Origin: Candidatus Poseidoniales archaeon
Lineage (GTDB): Archaea > Thermoplasmatota > Poseidoniia > Poseidoniales > Poseidoniaceae
DNA length: 45,358 bases
Assembly: GCA_012959275.1 (NCBI GenBank)
Contig: DUDM01000004.1
Span: forward strand, 1 to 45,358
Direction: 5' to 3'
Positions within the stretch are counted from its first letter, which is position 1. Every line of letters begins with the position of its first letter. A program made the translations under genes and the position numbers. The notes beneath the pieces are model-generated. The model saw only the letters and a program-made list of their open reading frames with translations, was not told where the DNA came from and did not search any database. Below, in pieces: positions 32,649 through 42,302 of this stretch.

Positions 32649-33851
32649 ATGGAGTACTTTGTCTCACTCGAAAGAGCATTGGAATTAACCAAGCAGGTTA
32701 GTGTCCAATTAGACGAAGAAGAAATTATTCTTGATAATGCACATGGACGTTATCTTTCAAGAAGTTTAGAGAGTAAGGTGGATGATCCACCCTTTGATAA
32801 TTCTAGTATGGATGGCTTTGCTGTGCGCCACCTTGATACACTCTCCCCTCCAGTTCGTTTGCAAATAATAGGAACATCCCAAGCTGCTGCAATTTCTGAA
32901 GAATTGGTGGTAGAAAAGGGCCAAGCCGCTCAAATAATGACTGGTGCGCCAATTCCAATTGGTAGTGATGCAATTATTATGGTTGAGAAAACAAAAACTT
33001 CTACTGATGGAGAATGGGTGGAAATATTGGCTGAAGCCAAACCAGGATTTATCAGAAAAAGGGGTGAGAATTTGGAAAAAGGAGTGGAAGCACTACATGT
33101 AGGAAGCAAGTTAACCCCCCACCGTCTTGGTTTAGCGGCGACAATGGGCTATCCTCATATCCCAGTATACAAGAAATTGAAAGTAGCAATTATATCTACA
33201 GGAGATGAATTGAAACAACCAGGAGAAGAACTTCAAAGAGGAGAAATTTACGAATCCAACTCTTTTGGTTTGGCTGGGCTTGTTAAAGAATTAAATTGTA
33301 TTCCAATTCGTTATCCTGCTTGTGCAGACTCTATGGATAAATTACGCAGCGCCCTTGATACTGCTGTTGCTGAAGCAGACATCATCCTAACCAGTGGGGG
33401 CGTTTCAATGGGTGAATGGGATTTAGTTAGAAAAATAATGGAAGAAGAGGGAGATATCCATTTTTGGAGAGTAAAGATTAGGCCAGGTTCACCGCCAATT
33501 TTCGGAACCTGGAAAGGCACGCCAATTTTTGGATTACCAGGTAATCCAGTTTCAAGCCATGTAGTGTTCAGAATGCTAACACGACCATGGATACTAGAAC
33601 AAATGGGCGCCAAAGGGCCCCATGAAACGATAGTCCCAGTCAAACTATTGGAGGATGTCAAAGCAACGTCAGATTGTCATACTCTACGACGAGTAACTAT
33701 TTACAAATCCGATGCAGGTATGGTTGCCTCCATGAAAACCCATCAAGGTTCAGGTAATTTACATAGTTTAGTGGCAGCAAACGCACTAACTTATCTTCAG
33801 CCCGGTTCAACTGCGAAAACAGGTCAAACCATCGATGTTATTCTATTGTGA
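32649..33851 (+). CDS. moeA: Molybdopterin molybdenumtransferase MoeA
   Basis: About 400 residues. It inserts molybdate (or tungstate) into adenylated molybdopterin. The conserved blocks are DPPFDNSSMDGFAV near residue 42, IMTGAPIPIGSDAIIMVE, IISTGDEL, the TSGGVSMGEWD catalytic region and GLPGNPVS, in the standard order of MoeA domains III, II/I and IV. The ATG at 32649 (MEYFVSLERAL) is preferred to the in-frame GTG at 32625. Its neighbours are the tungstate uptake genes, so here it may handle tungsten. Its stop overlaps the GTG start of the pseudouridine synthase gene by three bases, beginning a tightly packed run through uvrA. Confidence 0.95.
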   Translation: MEYFVSLERALELTKQVSVQLDEEEIILDNAHGRYLSRSLESKVDDPPFDNSSMDGFAVRHLDTLSPPVRLQIIGTSQAAAISEELVVEKGQAAQIMTGAPIPIGSDAIIMVEKTKTSTDGEWVEILAEAKPGFIRKRGENLEKGVEALHVGSKLTPHRLGLAATMGYPHIPVYKKLKVAIISTGDELKQPGEELQRGEIYESNSFGLAGLVKELNCIPIRYPACADSMDKLRSALDTAVAEADIILTSGGVSMGEWDLVRKIMEEEGDIHFWRVKIRPGSPPIFGTWKGTPIFGLPGNPVSSHVVFRMLTRPWILEQMGAKGPHETIVPVKLLEDVKATSDCHTLRRVTIYKSDAGMVASMKTHQGSGNLHSLVAANALTYLQPGSTAKTGQTIDVILL

Positions 33852-34747
33852 GTTGGCAGACGATGAACCCAAAATATGTAGTTGAAGAGGAAATGGAACT
33901 CCTTGATGCACTAACTAAAGTTCACCCAGAATCGAGTATGCGAACACTACGACATATGCTGACCCAAAAGCGAGTTACAGTCGATAATATGATGAAACAA
34001 CAAGCCCGTTTAGTAGTCAAAGAAGGAGCCAGCATTGAAATTCATCCAAAACCACAACAAGAAATTAAGAAGATGCAAGGGGTAATCCATGAAGACCGTG
34101 AAATCATTGTAGTCACAAAACCAGCAGGGGTTTTAACCGTAGCAACAGACAAAATGGAAAGAGACACTCTTCATTCTCGAGTTTTAAATCATTTACAGAG
34201 AAGTGATGCTGATGCTTGGGGATATATTGTTCATCGTTTAGATAAAGATACCAGTGGAATAATCATTTTCGCAAAATCAGAAGAAAGTAAAAAACATCTC
34301 CAAGACCAATTTTCAGAACGTAAAGTAATGCGTTGGTATACCGCTATTGTAGAAGGCGAGCCCGAGGAAGACGAAGGGTCTGCCATCCATTGGTTAATAG
34401 AAGATAAAAATCTACGCGTTTGGGTGGTTGAAGAGGGGGTAAAAGGCTCAAAAGAAGCAGTTACTCATTGGTTTGTACTTGAAAGAAATGGCCTAACTTC
34501 AAAAATTGAATTGGATATTGAAACCGGCCGTAGACACCAGATTAGGGTGCAGATGGCTGAACTTGGTCACCCACTCGTCGGCGACCCTAAGCACGGGGCT
34601 CAATTCGACCCAGGCCGTCTTTTACTCCATGCAACATCATTGGAATTCATTCATCCAAATGGAAAAACTATGACCTTAATGTCAGCAATTCCTCCTGAAT
34701 TTAATCGTGCTTCAAAACTCGAAGAAGAGGTGGAAAAAAATGACTAA
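33848..34747 (+). CDS. RluA-family pseudouridine synthase
   Basis: 299 residues. An S4-like RNA-binding region (LTKVHPESSMRTLRHMLTQK and VTVDN, residues ~18-70) is followed by the catalytic domain: YIVHRLDKDTSGIIIFAK contains the essential Asp, TGRRHQIRVQMAELGHPLVGD is the RluA motif, and LLLHATSLEF is motif III. It isomerises uridines in rRNA or tRNA. This S4-plus-RluA layout is typical of bacteria, and transfer is plausible. The GTG start at 33848 overlaps the moeA stop (GTGA); an ATG at 33863 is the alternative. It overlaps uvrA by eight bases. Confidence 0.9.
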   Translation: MSWQTMNPKYVVEEEMELLDALTKVHPESSMRTLRHMLTQKRVTVDNMMKQQARLVVKEGASIEIHPKPQQEIKKMQGVIHEDREIIVVTKPAGVLTVATDKMERDTLHSRVLNHLQRSDADAWGYIVHRLDKDTSGIIIFAKSEESKKHLQDQFSERKVMRWYTAIVEGEPEEDEGSAIHWLIEDKNLRVWVVEEGVKGSKEAVTHWFVLERNGLTSKIELDIETGRRHQIRVQMAELGHPLVGDPKHGAQFDPGRLLLHATSLEFIHPNGKTMTLMSAIPPEFNRASKLEEEVEKND

Positions 34748-37586
34748 TTCAATCGACCATGGTTGGATTAAAGTCAAGGGCGCAAGAACTCATAATTTGA
34801 GAAATGTCGATGTGGAACTACCAAGGGGAAAATTCGTAGTTATTTCTGGAGTTTCAGGCTCAGGGAAATCTAGTTTGGCCTTTGACACCCTCTATGCTGA
34901 AGGCCAGCGGCGCTATGTAGAATCTCTCTCATCTTATGCGCGCCAATTTCTTGGACAGATGAAAAAAGCAGATTGCGACCAAATTGAAGGCTTATCCCCA
35001 TCAATTTCTATTGATCAAAAACAAGGTTCTCACAATCCTCGCTCAACAGTAGCAACAGTTACTGAGATAATGGACCATCTACGTCTTTTATGGGCGCGGA
35101 TTGGCGTTCCCCATTGCCCGAGTTGTGGTGAAGAAGTAGCACGCCGAACAGTCCAAGAAATTGTAGATGATATGATGTGGCGTTTTGACGGTCAGGCTTG
35201 TAAAATTTGGTCACCAGCAATCCGCAATCGAAAAGGGACACATGCAGATTTATTTTCACATTTAGTTGAACAAGGCTGGGTAAAAGGTAAGATTGATGGG
35301 CGGGAAGCAGATTTTGAAAACCCACCAACACTTGAAAAGAATCTCCGTCACGATATCGATGTTCAGATGGACAGGATGAAAATCAATTCTTCAAATCGTC
35401 AAAGATTGACTGAAGCGGTAGAAGCAGCCCTCAAAGTTGGAGGTGGAGCAACAGCGATTGAACCTCTAGGTGAAGAAAGCAAAATACTTGCGTATAGTGA
35501 GGAGTTTGCATGCCCAGTTCATGGTAGTTTTATGCCTGAAATGAGTCCACGAATATTCTCTTTTAATAATCCACTTGGAGCCTGCCCAGGATGTCAAGGG
35601 CTTGGAGTTTCCAGAAGATTTAGTGAAGATTTACTAATTATCGAAGAGTACTCTCTTTCAGAAGGTTGTATCCGCCCCTTCCGTCGTTCAATGTCACCAA
35701 GTTGGTACCGGAAAATGATGATTCAAGTCGCAGACTATTATGAGATTCCCACAGATGTGCCCTTCTCAGAATTAGATGAAGATCAAAGAGACATTCAACT
35801 ATACGGTTCCGGCTCAACCATAATCGATTTTGAATTTAAGTCAGAAAAGGGCTCTGTTTACCGCATGCAACGAGCATGGGAAGGAGTAATTCCAAGATTA
35901 ACTAGAACATTTACAGAAACAAATTCTGAACGAACTAGGCATCGGATGATGGCTTTCATGACCGATGAGGATTGCTTAGAATGCAATGGAGAAAAACTCA
36001 ATCCAGCAGCAAGAGGTGTATTAGTAGCCGGTTGTAGCCTCCCTAAATTATCCGCATTAACAGTTTTAGAAGCATTGGAATTAATTCAAGAATGGCGCAA
36101 TATTCTAGACGAAAAATCTATTTTTATTGGAACAGATGTAATCAAAGAAATTGAAAGCCGTCTTTCATTCCTAAACGACGTGGGTCTTGATTATCTAACT
36201 TTAGATAGACGAGCAAATACTTTGTCAGGTGGTGAAAGTCAAAGGATTAGATTAGCAACCCAAATCGGCACAAGATTAACCGGAGTCATGTATGTTCTTG
36301 ATGAACCAAGTATTGGCCTTCATCAAAGAGACAATGCACGCCTTTTGGAAACATTACGAGAATTATCTGATTTGGGTAATACTTTGATAGTAGTTGAGCA
36401 TGATGAAGAAACTTTACGACAAGCCGATTGGTTATGCGATCTCGGCCCTGGGGCTGGAATAGATGGAGGGAGAATTGTTGCTAATGGATTACCAGAAGAA
36501 GTAATGGCCACTGAAGAAAGCATCACAGGTTCCTTTCTTTCAGGAAAAAGGAAAATTAAAATCCCCTCAATTAGGAAAGCGCCCAAAAACGGCTCATTAA
36601 AGATAGTTGGGGCCAAACACAACAACCTTGACAACATCGATGTGGAATTTCCCCTAGGTATCATGACAGTTGTTTCTGGAGTTTCAGGAAGTGGCAAGTC
36701 AAGTTTAGTTTCAGGAATTCTTGCACCCATACTTTTGAGAGATTTGCATAAATCAGAAAAGAGCCCAGGTAAATATACAAAGTTTTCTGGAATTGAAAAT
36801 GTGGAAAAAGCAATAGTTATCAATCAATCACCAATTGGTAGAACCCCACGCTCAAATCCAGCAACATATACCAAATCCTTCGATGAAATCAGGGGTATTT
36901 TTGCAACCACACCGCTTTCCAAAGAGCGTGGATACAAACCAGGACACTTTTCCTTCAATGTCCGAGGTGGACGTTGCGAATCATGTAAGGGGGCAGGTTC
37001 AATTAAATTAGAAATGAACTTTCTCCCAGATGTTTGGATGACTTGTGATATCTGCAAAGGAACAAGATATACAAGAGAAACCCTAGAAGTCGAGTGGAGA
37101 GGTAGGAATATTCATGATATTCTTGAAATGAATGTATCTCAAGCCGCTGAATTCTTCAAAAACCACCGCAAATTATACCGAACTTTATCAACACTTGAAG
37201 ACGTAGGGTTAGGATATATTCGTCTTGGCCAACCAGCAACCACACTCAGTGGGGGGGAAGCTCAAAGAGTGAAATTAGCAAGTGAACTAAAACGCCCAGC
37301 CCATAAAAGAGCAGTCTATATTCTCGATGAGCCAACAACGGGTTTGTCTCTTTCAGATGTAGAGCAATTAATCGAAGTATTATTGAGATTAAGAGAAAAA
37401 GGGCACACTGTAATTGTCATAGAACACCACCTAGATGTCATAAAATCAGCAGACCACATCATCGACCTAGGTCCCGAAGGAGGAGGGGGAGGAGGAAAGG
37501 TTGTGGCAAAAGGAACTCCCGAACAAGTTGCCAAAGTGAAGTCAAGTTTCACTGGTTTTTACCTAAAGGACGCCCTTAAAGTGTAG
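34740..37586 (+). CDS. uvrA: Excinuclease ABC subunit A
   Basis: 948 residues, the usual UvrA length. The DNA-damage recognition ATPase of nucleotide excision repair. Two ABC modules: first Walker A GVSGSGKSSLAFDTL with signature LSGGESQRIRLA, second Walker A GVSGSGKSSLVSG with signature LSGGEAQRVKLAS and Walker B VYILDEPTTGL. Zinc-binding cysteine pairs are visible (CPSCGEE, CPGCQGLG, CESCKGAG and CDICKG). The ATG at 34740 has GAGGTGG directly upstream and overlaps the pseudouridine synthase gene by eight bases. UvrABC in archaea is found mainly in mesophiles and is considered acquired from bacteria; UvrB and UvrC are not in this window. Confidence 0.97.
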   Translation: MTNSIDHGWIKVKGARTHNLRNVDVELPRGKFVVISGVSGSGKSSLAFDTLYAEGQRRYVESLSSYARQFLGQMKKADCDQIEGLSPSISIDQKQGSHNPRSTVATVTEIMDHLRLLWARIGVPHCPSCGEEVARRTVQEIVDDMMWRFDGQACKIWSPAIRNRKGTHADLFSHLVEQGWVKGKIDGREADFENPPTLEKNLRHDIDVQMDRMKINSSNRQRLTEAVEAALKVGGGATAIEPLGEESKILAYSEEFACPVHGSFMPEMSPRIFSFNNPLGACPGCQGLGVSRRFSEDLLIIEEYSLSEGCIRPFRRSMSPSWYRKMMIQVADYYEIPTDVPFSELDEDQRDIQLYGSGSTIIDFEFKSEKGSVYRMQRAWEGVIPRLTRTFTETNSERTRHRMMAFMTDEDCLECNGEKLNPAARGVLVAGCSLPKLSALTVLEALELIQEWRNILDEKSIFIGTDVIKEIESRLSFLNDVGLDYLTLDRRANTLSGGESQRIRLATQIGTRLTGVMYVLDEPSIGLHQRDNARLLETLRELSDLGNTLIVVEHDEETLRQADWLCDLGPGAGIDGGRIVANGLPEEVMATEESITGSFLSGKRKIKIPSIRKAPKNGSLKIVGAKHNNLDNIDVEFPLGIMTVVSGVSGSGKSSLVSGILAPILLRDLHKSEKSPGKYTKFSGIENVEKAIVINQSPIGRTPRSNPATYTKSFDEIRGIFATTPLSKERGYKPGHFSFNVRGGRCESCKGAGSIKLEMNFLPDVWMTCDICKGTRYTRETLEVEWRGRNIHDILEMNVSQAAEFFKNHRKLYRTLSTLEDVGLGYIRLGQPATTLSGGEAQRVKLASELKRPAHKRAVYILDEPTTGLSLSDVEQLIEVLLRLREKGHTVIVIEHHLDVIKSADHIIDLGPEGGGGGGKVVAKGTPEQVAKVKSSFTGFYLKDALKV

Positions 37587-37624
37587 CCGAAGCAATCATC
37601 CCTAATGCCTAGTCTCGGTGAAAC

Positions 37625-39223
37625 ATGTCGGATGAGATTCAGCCATTAGATGAAGAACTCCCCGATGCTCTTTCAGATATTTTCGATATCTCTGATTCGA
37701 CCGATGCATTAGAGAAGAAACTCAATAAAGTTCACGAAGAGGAACATAAGATTTTTATTTTTAATACAGGAATTGGTATTTGGATAAACCGCCTTATGCC
37801 AATACCAGTAATTGCAGCAGGAATAATCTATCAACTCAATCCAAACATACTAACTGTGGAACTAGCCAATTCAACATTATCACTTATGCTCATTCTAATT
37901 TTAATGGGCCAAATCCTTTGGCAATTATTACTTGCAAAAAGAGCACGAGGACTAAAATTAACTAGGGCTGGATTTGAAATTCAAGGAGTAATTGCAAGAA
38001 GAAAAGGCCAACCTTTCCAATCGTTAGAAGGATATGATGATGTTTCAAACACCCTCCAAGATGAACATCTACAAGCCATTTCACATAGGATTTTCGGGAT
38101 ACTTGCTATTTTCTGCTATTTGGGAACATTTGTAGGCTCTTTAATCCTCAAACCACCTGCTGCATGGAATGAAATGTTGGAAGTAAATTTAGCAGATCCA
38201 TGGCCCTTTATTTTTGCGATGTCAGTTGCAATTGGAACGGGATTATCCATTTTGGTTTGGGTTGCTGCAATAATGGACCCAACAAAAGATTTTGACACCT
38301 CCCAACCAACTGGCTTATTGGCTACCTATTACCCATCTGGACACCCCACTCTATTAACAGCCCCATTTTCACAAACCTTACTTTATTTAATGGAGCCAGG
38401 ACTTGCAAATCGCTGGCTTCAACATACAAGAGAAATAGGTACACTCTCCATCGAAGGAACATCAGAAGTAGAAGCTCGTGAAAGAACTTTATTTCTTTTA
38501 CATTTACATCAAGAAGGGGTTCTCAATATAGAAGAAGTTAAATCAGAATTATCTGAAATATTTCCTGAAGATGCAGTGGACGGAATTCTTAATCACGAAG
38601 TATTCAATATTGAGATGATTCACAAATTATTTAATTTAATGAGGGAAAGAAACCCCTCCTTCTTTAGAACGATAGATAGGCTTGAACACGGCTTCATCAA
38701 CCAATTAAGAGAGATGAGAGAATCTCCATTTATCTTTGATTGTGAAGTGGATAGAGAGGTTGATTCAGGAGAAGCAAACTTAATGATTTTTCTTGGAAAC
38801 ACACAACAGAAATCATCAACATATAAGATTGAAGTGCACTCTCCAGGAATGGTTCCAGAACACCAATCAATACAAATTTTATTTTCTGAAAATCAATCGA
38901 TTGACCTACCCGAAGAAAATGATTTAAAAATCATCACTGAAGGAGATAATGACCTCATTCATATAATGGGGACTGCTTTAGATTGTGGTTCCGTTATCTG
39001 GCTAACAATGCAACCTCAGAAAAAGGGAAATTATCACACACATGTTTCATTATTAGATGATAAAGGCAATATTTTGGAAGGTAAATCAATGCGCACAAAT
39101 GTATCTAAAAATATCTCTGCAGCTCTTAAACAGAATGCAGGAAAAGCAGGCAAGGCTGGGGGTTTAGCAGTTCCAATCCTCAAAGCAGCTCCGAGCCTTC
39201 GAAAGTTGTTCGGTCTCCCCTAA
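37625..39223 (+). CDS. Membrane protein of unknown function with large soluble C-terminal part
   Basis: 532 residues. An acidic N-terminal ~45 residues precede two membrane helices (about 55-72 and 82-104), a basic loop (KRARGLKL), then two more helices (about 157-178 and 193-217). The remaining ~310 residues look soluble: a helical region at about 275-375 (EVEARERTLFLLHLH, GVLNIEEVKSELSEIFPED) and a beta-rich region at about 375-490 with an Ig/C2-like feel (FIFDCEVDREVDSGEANL, YKIEVHSPG). The end is Gly/Ala/Lys-rich. I recognise no family. It begins 38 bases after uvrA on the same strand and may be co-transcribed. A hairpin follows 30 bases after its stop. Confidence 0.75.
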   Translation: MSDEIQPLDEELPDALSDIFDISDSTDALEKKLNKVHEEEHKIFIFNTGIGIWINRLMPIPVIAAGIIYQLNPNILTVELANSTLSLMLILILMGQILWQLLLAKRARGLKLTRAGFEIQGVIARRKGQPFQSLEGYDDVSNTLQDEHLQAISHRIFGILAIFCYLGTFVGSLILKPPAAWNEMLEVNLADPWPFIFAMSVAIGTGLSILVWVAAIMDPTKDFDTSQPTGLLATYYPSGHPTLLTAPFSQTLLYLMEPGLANRWLQHTREIGTLSIEGTSEVEARERTLFLLHLHQEGVLNIEEVKSELSEIFPEDAVDGILNHEVFNIEMIHKLFNLMRERNPSFFRTIDRLEHGFINQLREMRESPFIFDCEVDREVDSGEANLMIFLGNTQQKSSTYKIEVHSPGMVPEHQSIQILFSENQSIDLPEENDLKIITEGDNDLIHIMGTALDCGSVIWLTMQPQKKGNYHTHVSLLDDKGNILEGKSMRTNVSKNISAALKQNAGKAGKAGGLAVPILKAAPSLRKLFGLP

Positions 39224-39253
39224 CCTTCATGGACGGTCGTCGAACGCCACAGT

Positions 39254-39270
39254 CTGCCCCTATGGGGCAG
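39254..39270. promoter_or_regulatory. Perfect hairpin just before purL
   Basis: CTGCCCC-TAT-GGGGCAG, a 7-base-pair stem with a 3-base loop, ending 8 bases before the purL ATG. There is no T-run after it, so it is not a simple intrinsic terminator. It could be an operator or an RNA stem controlling the purine operon. Confidence 0.45.
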
Positions 39271-39278
39271 GTGCCCTT

Positions 39279-42200
39279 ATGTCCATGAACATTCATCGCA
39301 TAGAGGTCACTCCAAAACACGGAGAAGGGATGGTTGATGTCCGAGGAGACGTCATTCGTCGTCAATTATTGGCCGATCATAACATTTCAATTGAAAATAT
39401 TAGCAGCGTAGTTGGTTTTATTGTTAAGGTTGATTTGGACGAAGCAACGATTTCAAAAGACGTTGAAGTTTTATTTGCAGACCCAATAATTGAAGTGGGG
39501 AATTGCAATAAAAATATTCTAGAAAATGAGGAGATTTTTGAACATCGCCCCGATGCCGTAATTTGCATTGGATTCAAACCAGGAGTCACTGATAACCCAG
39601 GGACAGCAGCCCTTGACGGGCTGCGAACTCTCCATCCTGATATATCTGTTAATTCGTTAATATCTACAACCATCACATACTCCCTCAATGGCTTGCCTAA
39701 AGATTTAGATTTAGATTATCTTGCCAAACAACTGCACAACCCACTTATTCAAAAAGCAATAGTAAAAGATACCCGCAAACGTTCTGTATCAATCCCACAA
39801 TTAGATTTCCCTGAACGACCAAATTATGAATATCACCAACCCGCAGTAGTTGACTTGGAAGTATCAGATGAAGAGTTAATTAGAATTTCAGAAGAAGGAA
39901 TTCTCGCCTTGAGTTTGTTGGAGATGCAGACAATACGGGAACATTACAGAAAACCCGAAGTACATGAGGCAAGGAAACTATTGAACCTTCCAGAAATGGC
40001 ACCCACAGATGTAGAATTAGAATGCCTTGCCCAAACTTGGAGTGAGCACTGTAAACACAAAATTTTCGCCGCAAAAATTGAACATCACGACAAGGAGACA
40101 GGAGAAAAGAGCATAATTGACTCTCTTTTCAAGACTCACATTATGAAGCCAACAGAAGATATGCAAGAAGAAGTAAATTGGCTCCTTTCAATTTTCCATG
40201 ACAATTCAGGAGTTATTTCATGGAGCGATGATCTCAACCTTTGCATCAAAGTAGAGACCCACAATTCCCCTAGTGCCTTGGATCCATATGGTGGTGCAAT
40301 GACTGGAATAGTCGGTGTCAACCGAGATATACTAGGCACAGGACTTGGAGCACGACCAATTGCCAATACTGATGTATTTTGTTTCGGACCACCCAACTGG
40401 CAAGGAAAGTTACCAGAAAACCTGTTTCACCCATCTCGAGTATTAAGTGGAGTCCATGCAGGAATCCGTGTTGGCGGCAATGAAAGCGGCATTCCTACCG
40501 TTAATGGTGCAATTGTATTTGATGACCGATTCATCGGCAAGCCACTAGTTTATGCAGGCACAGTTGGCATAATGCCACGAGTCTTACCAGACGGCAGGGA
40601 ATCTCACATCAAAACCCCAGCAGAAGGCGATTTAGTCTACATGATTGGAGGTAGGGTTGGTTATGATGGGATTCATGGAGCCACCTTCTCAAGTCTTGAG
40701 TTAACTGAAGAAAGCCCCAGTAGCGCAGTCCAAATTGGTGACCCGATTACTCAAAAGAGAATGCTCGATATGGTTCTTGAAGCGCGGGATTCAGGATACA
40801 TCACTTGCATAACAGATAATGGGGCAGGGGGGCTTTCAAGCAGTATTGGTGAAATGGCAGAATATACCAATGGTTGCGAAATCGACTTGGGGGCCGTTCC
40901 ACTCAAACAAAGCGGCCTTTCCTCTTGGGAGATATTAATTTCAGAATCTCAAGAAAGGATGACTATTGCAGTTCACCCCGACGACCAGCACGCCTTTGAA
41001 GCACTTGCAGACTTACATGAAGTAGAGCACAGTATCGTAGCCCGCTTTACTACAACAGGCTTGTTTCATGTCAAACATGGGGAGAGCACAGTAGCCCTTC
41101 TTCCACTAAATTTCTTGCATGATGGCGTACCTCAACTAGAACTTGAAAGTGAATGGGAAGAGCCGAAACTTGAACAATTCATACCCCCTTCAGTAGTGGA
41201 CCATTCTGAACTACTTTTACAATTATTATCAAGGCCGAATGTTGCCTCAAAGGAAACCCTAGTCCGCCAATATGACCATGAAGTCATTTGCCAAACAGCC
41301 ATCAAACCATTCGTTGGAAAGGAGTGTGATGGACCAGGAGATTCTGCAGTTCTCGCACCTTTGTATGGCGACCCTCATGGTTTTGTTGTTTCATGTGGGC
41401 TTGCCCCAAGATATTCAGATATCGACGCTGGAGCAATGGCGGCAGCAGCGGTTGATGAAGCAGTGAGAAATGCTATCTGTAGCGGGGTTGACCCTGCAAA
41501 GATGGCTGGATGTGATAACTTCTGTTGGCCAGACCCAATATTGAGTGAAAAAACTCCTGATGGTAGATTCAAGTTGGCCCAATTGGTTAGGGCTAATCGA
41601 GAATTGGAAAGAGCATGTAGGGGCTACAGGGTACCTTGCATTAGTGGAAAAGATTCAATGAAGAATGATTATGGAAAAGGCCCAGATAAAATTAGCATCC
41701 CCCCTACGATGCTTTTCACATTACTTGGCGATCATCCTGATGTTAGAAAATCCACCACAAGTGACTTCCTTGGAAGCGGACATCACATCTATCTCTTTGG
41801 AGAAACGAGAGAAGAATTAGGTGCTAATGAGATTGCCTTCATGCTTCAAGAAAAAGGCTTGACAAAGGGAGTTGGCGGGGAAGTACCACGTTTACACGAT
41901 ATTGGGAAAAACCTCAAAATGTACACAGCATTGAGTGCAGCAATCCATTCTGATTTAGTTGCAAGTGCGCATGATTGCAGCGACGGGGGCCTTGCAGTAT
42001 CCTTAGCAGAAATGTGTATTGGAGGAAGACAAGGAGCATCAGTTAATATTTCGAAAATTTCTGAAACAACCCTCTTTGCCCGCCTTTATGGTGAAAGTCT
42101 CGCAAGAATAGTTGTCGCTATCAAACCAGAAAACATAGAAGCATTTGAAAATTCAATGTCAGGTAATCACTTCACAAAAATCGGAAAATCAACAAACAAC

Positions 42201-42302
42201 AATTACCTTGAAATCAAATCTGCATCAAAGAAAATATTAAAATTAAATATAGACCAAATGGTTGAATCTTGGCAGTCAACCTTCAAAGGAGGGGACTTCT
42301 AA
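39279..42302 (+). CDS. purL: Phosphoribosylformylglycinamidine synthase, PurS-PurS-PurL fusion
   Basis: 1,007 residues. The N-terminal ~190 residues look like two consecutive PurS-like units: the first ends LFADPIIEVG, the second has GFKPGVTDNPGTAALDGL and ends LHNPLIQKAIV. From about residue 205 onward is PurL: TWSEHCKHK (catalytic His region, ~255), KVETHNSPSALDPYGGA, GGNESGIPTVNG, DNGAGGLSSSIGEMA, and in the second half SGKDSMKNDYG and HDCSDGGLAVSLAEM. It catalyses ATP-dependent amination of FGAR to FGAM in purine synthesis, with ammonia from PurQ. Separate small PurS and ~700-residue PurL are usual in archaea, so the fusion is noteworthy and resembles the N-domain of large PurL, which is a PurS-dimer mimic. 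The stop overlaps the purQ ATG by one base. Confidence 0.95.
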   Translation: MSMNIHRIEVTPKHGEGMVDVRGDVIRRQLLADHNISIENISSVVGFIVKVDLDEATISKDVEVLFADPIIEVGNCNKNILENEEIFEHRPDAVICIGFKPGVTDNPGTAALDGLRTLHPDISVNSLISTTITYSLNGLPKDLDLDYLAKQLHNPLIQKAIVKDTRKRSVSIPQLDFPERPNYEYHQPAVVDLEVSDEELIRISEEGILALSLLEMQTIREHYRKPEVHEARKLLNLPEMAPTDVELECLAQTWSEHCKHKIFAAKIEHHDKETGEKSIIDSLFKTHIMKPTEDMQEEVNWLLSIFHDNSGVISWSDDLNLCIKVETHNSPSALDPYGGAMTGIVGVNRDILGTGLGARPIANTDVFCFGPPNWQGKLPENLFHPSRVLSGVHAGIRVGGNESGIPTVNGAIVFDDRFIGKPLVYAGTVGIMPRVLPDGRESHIKTPAEGDLVYMIGGRVGYDGIHGATFSSLELTEESPSSAVQIGDPITQKRMLDMVLEARDSGYITCITDNGAGGLSSSIGEMAEYTNGCEIDLGAVPLKQSGLSSWEILISESQERMTIAVHPDDQHAFEALADLHEVEHSIVARFTTTGLFHVKHGESTVALLPLNFLHDGVPQLELESEWEEPKLEQFIPPSVVDHSELLLQLLSRPNVASKETLVRQYDHEVICQTAIKPFVGKECDGPGDSAVLAPLYGDPHGFVVSCGLAPRYSDIDAGAMAAAAVDEAVRNAICSGVDPAKMAGCDNFCWPDPILSEKTPDGRFKLAQLVRANRELERACRGYRVPCISGKDSMKNDYGKGPDKISIPPTMLFTLLGDHPDVRKSTTSDFLGSGHHIYLFGETREELGANEIAFMLQEKGLTKGVGGEVPRLHDIGKNLKMYTALSAAIHSDLVASAHDCSDGGLAVSLAEMCIGGRQGASVNISKISETTLFARLYGESLARIVVAIKPENIEAFENSMSGNHFTKIGKSTNNNYLEIKSASKKILKLNIDQMVESWQSTFKGGDF
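42285..42294 (+). promoter_or_regulatory. Strong Shine-Dalgarno of purQ inside the purL end
   Basis: AAAGGAGGGG, 7 bases before the purQ ATG at 42302, within the last codons of purL. It fixes the purQ start against the in-frame earlier codon at 42269 and indicates coupled translation. Confidence 0.75.
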
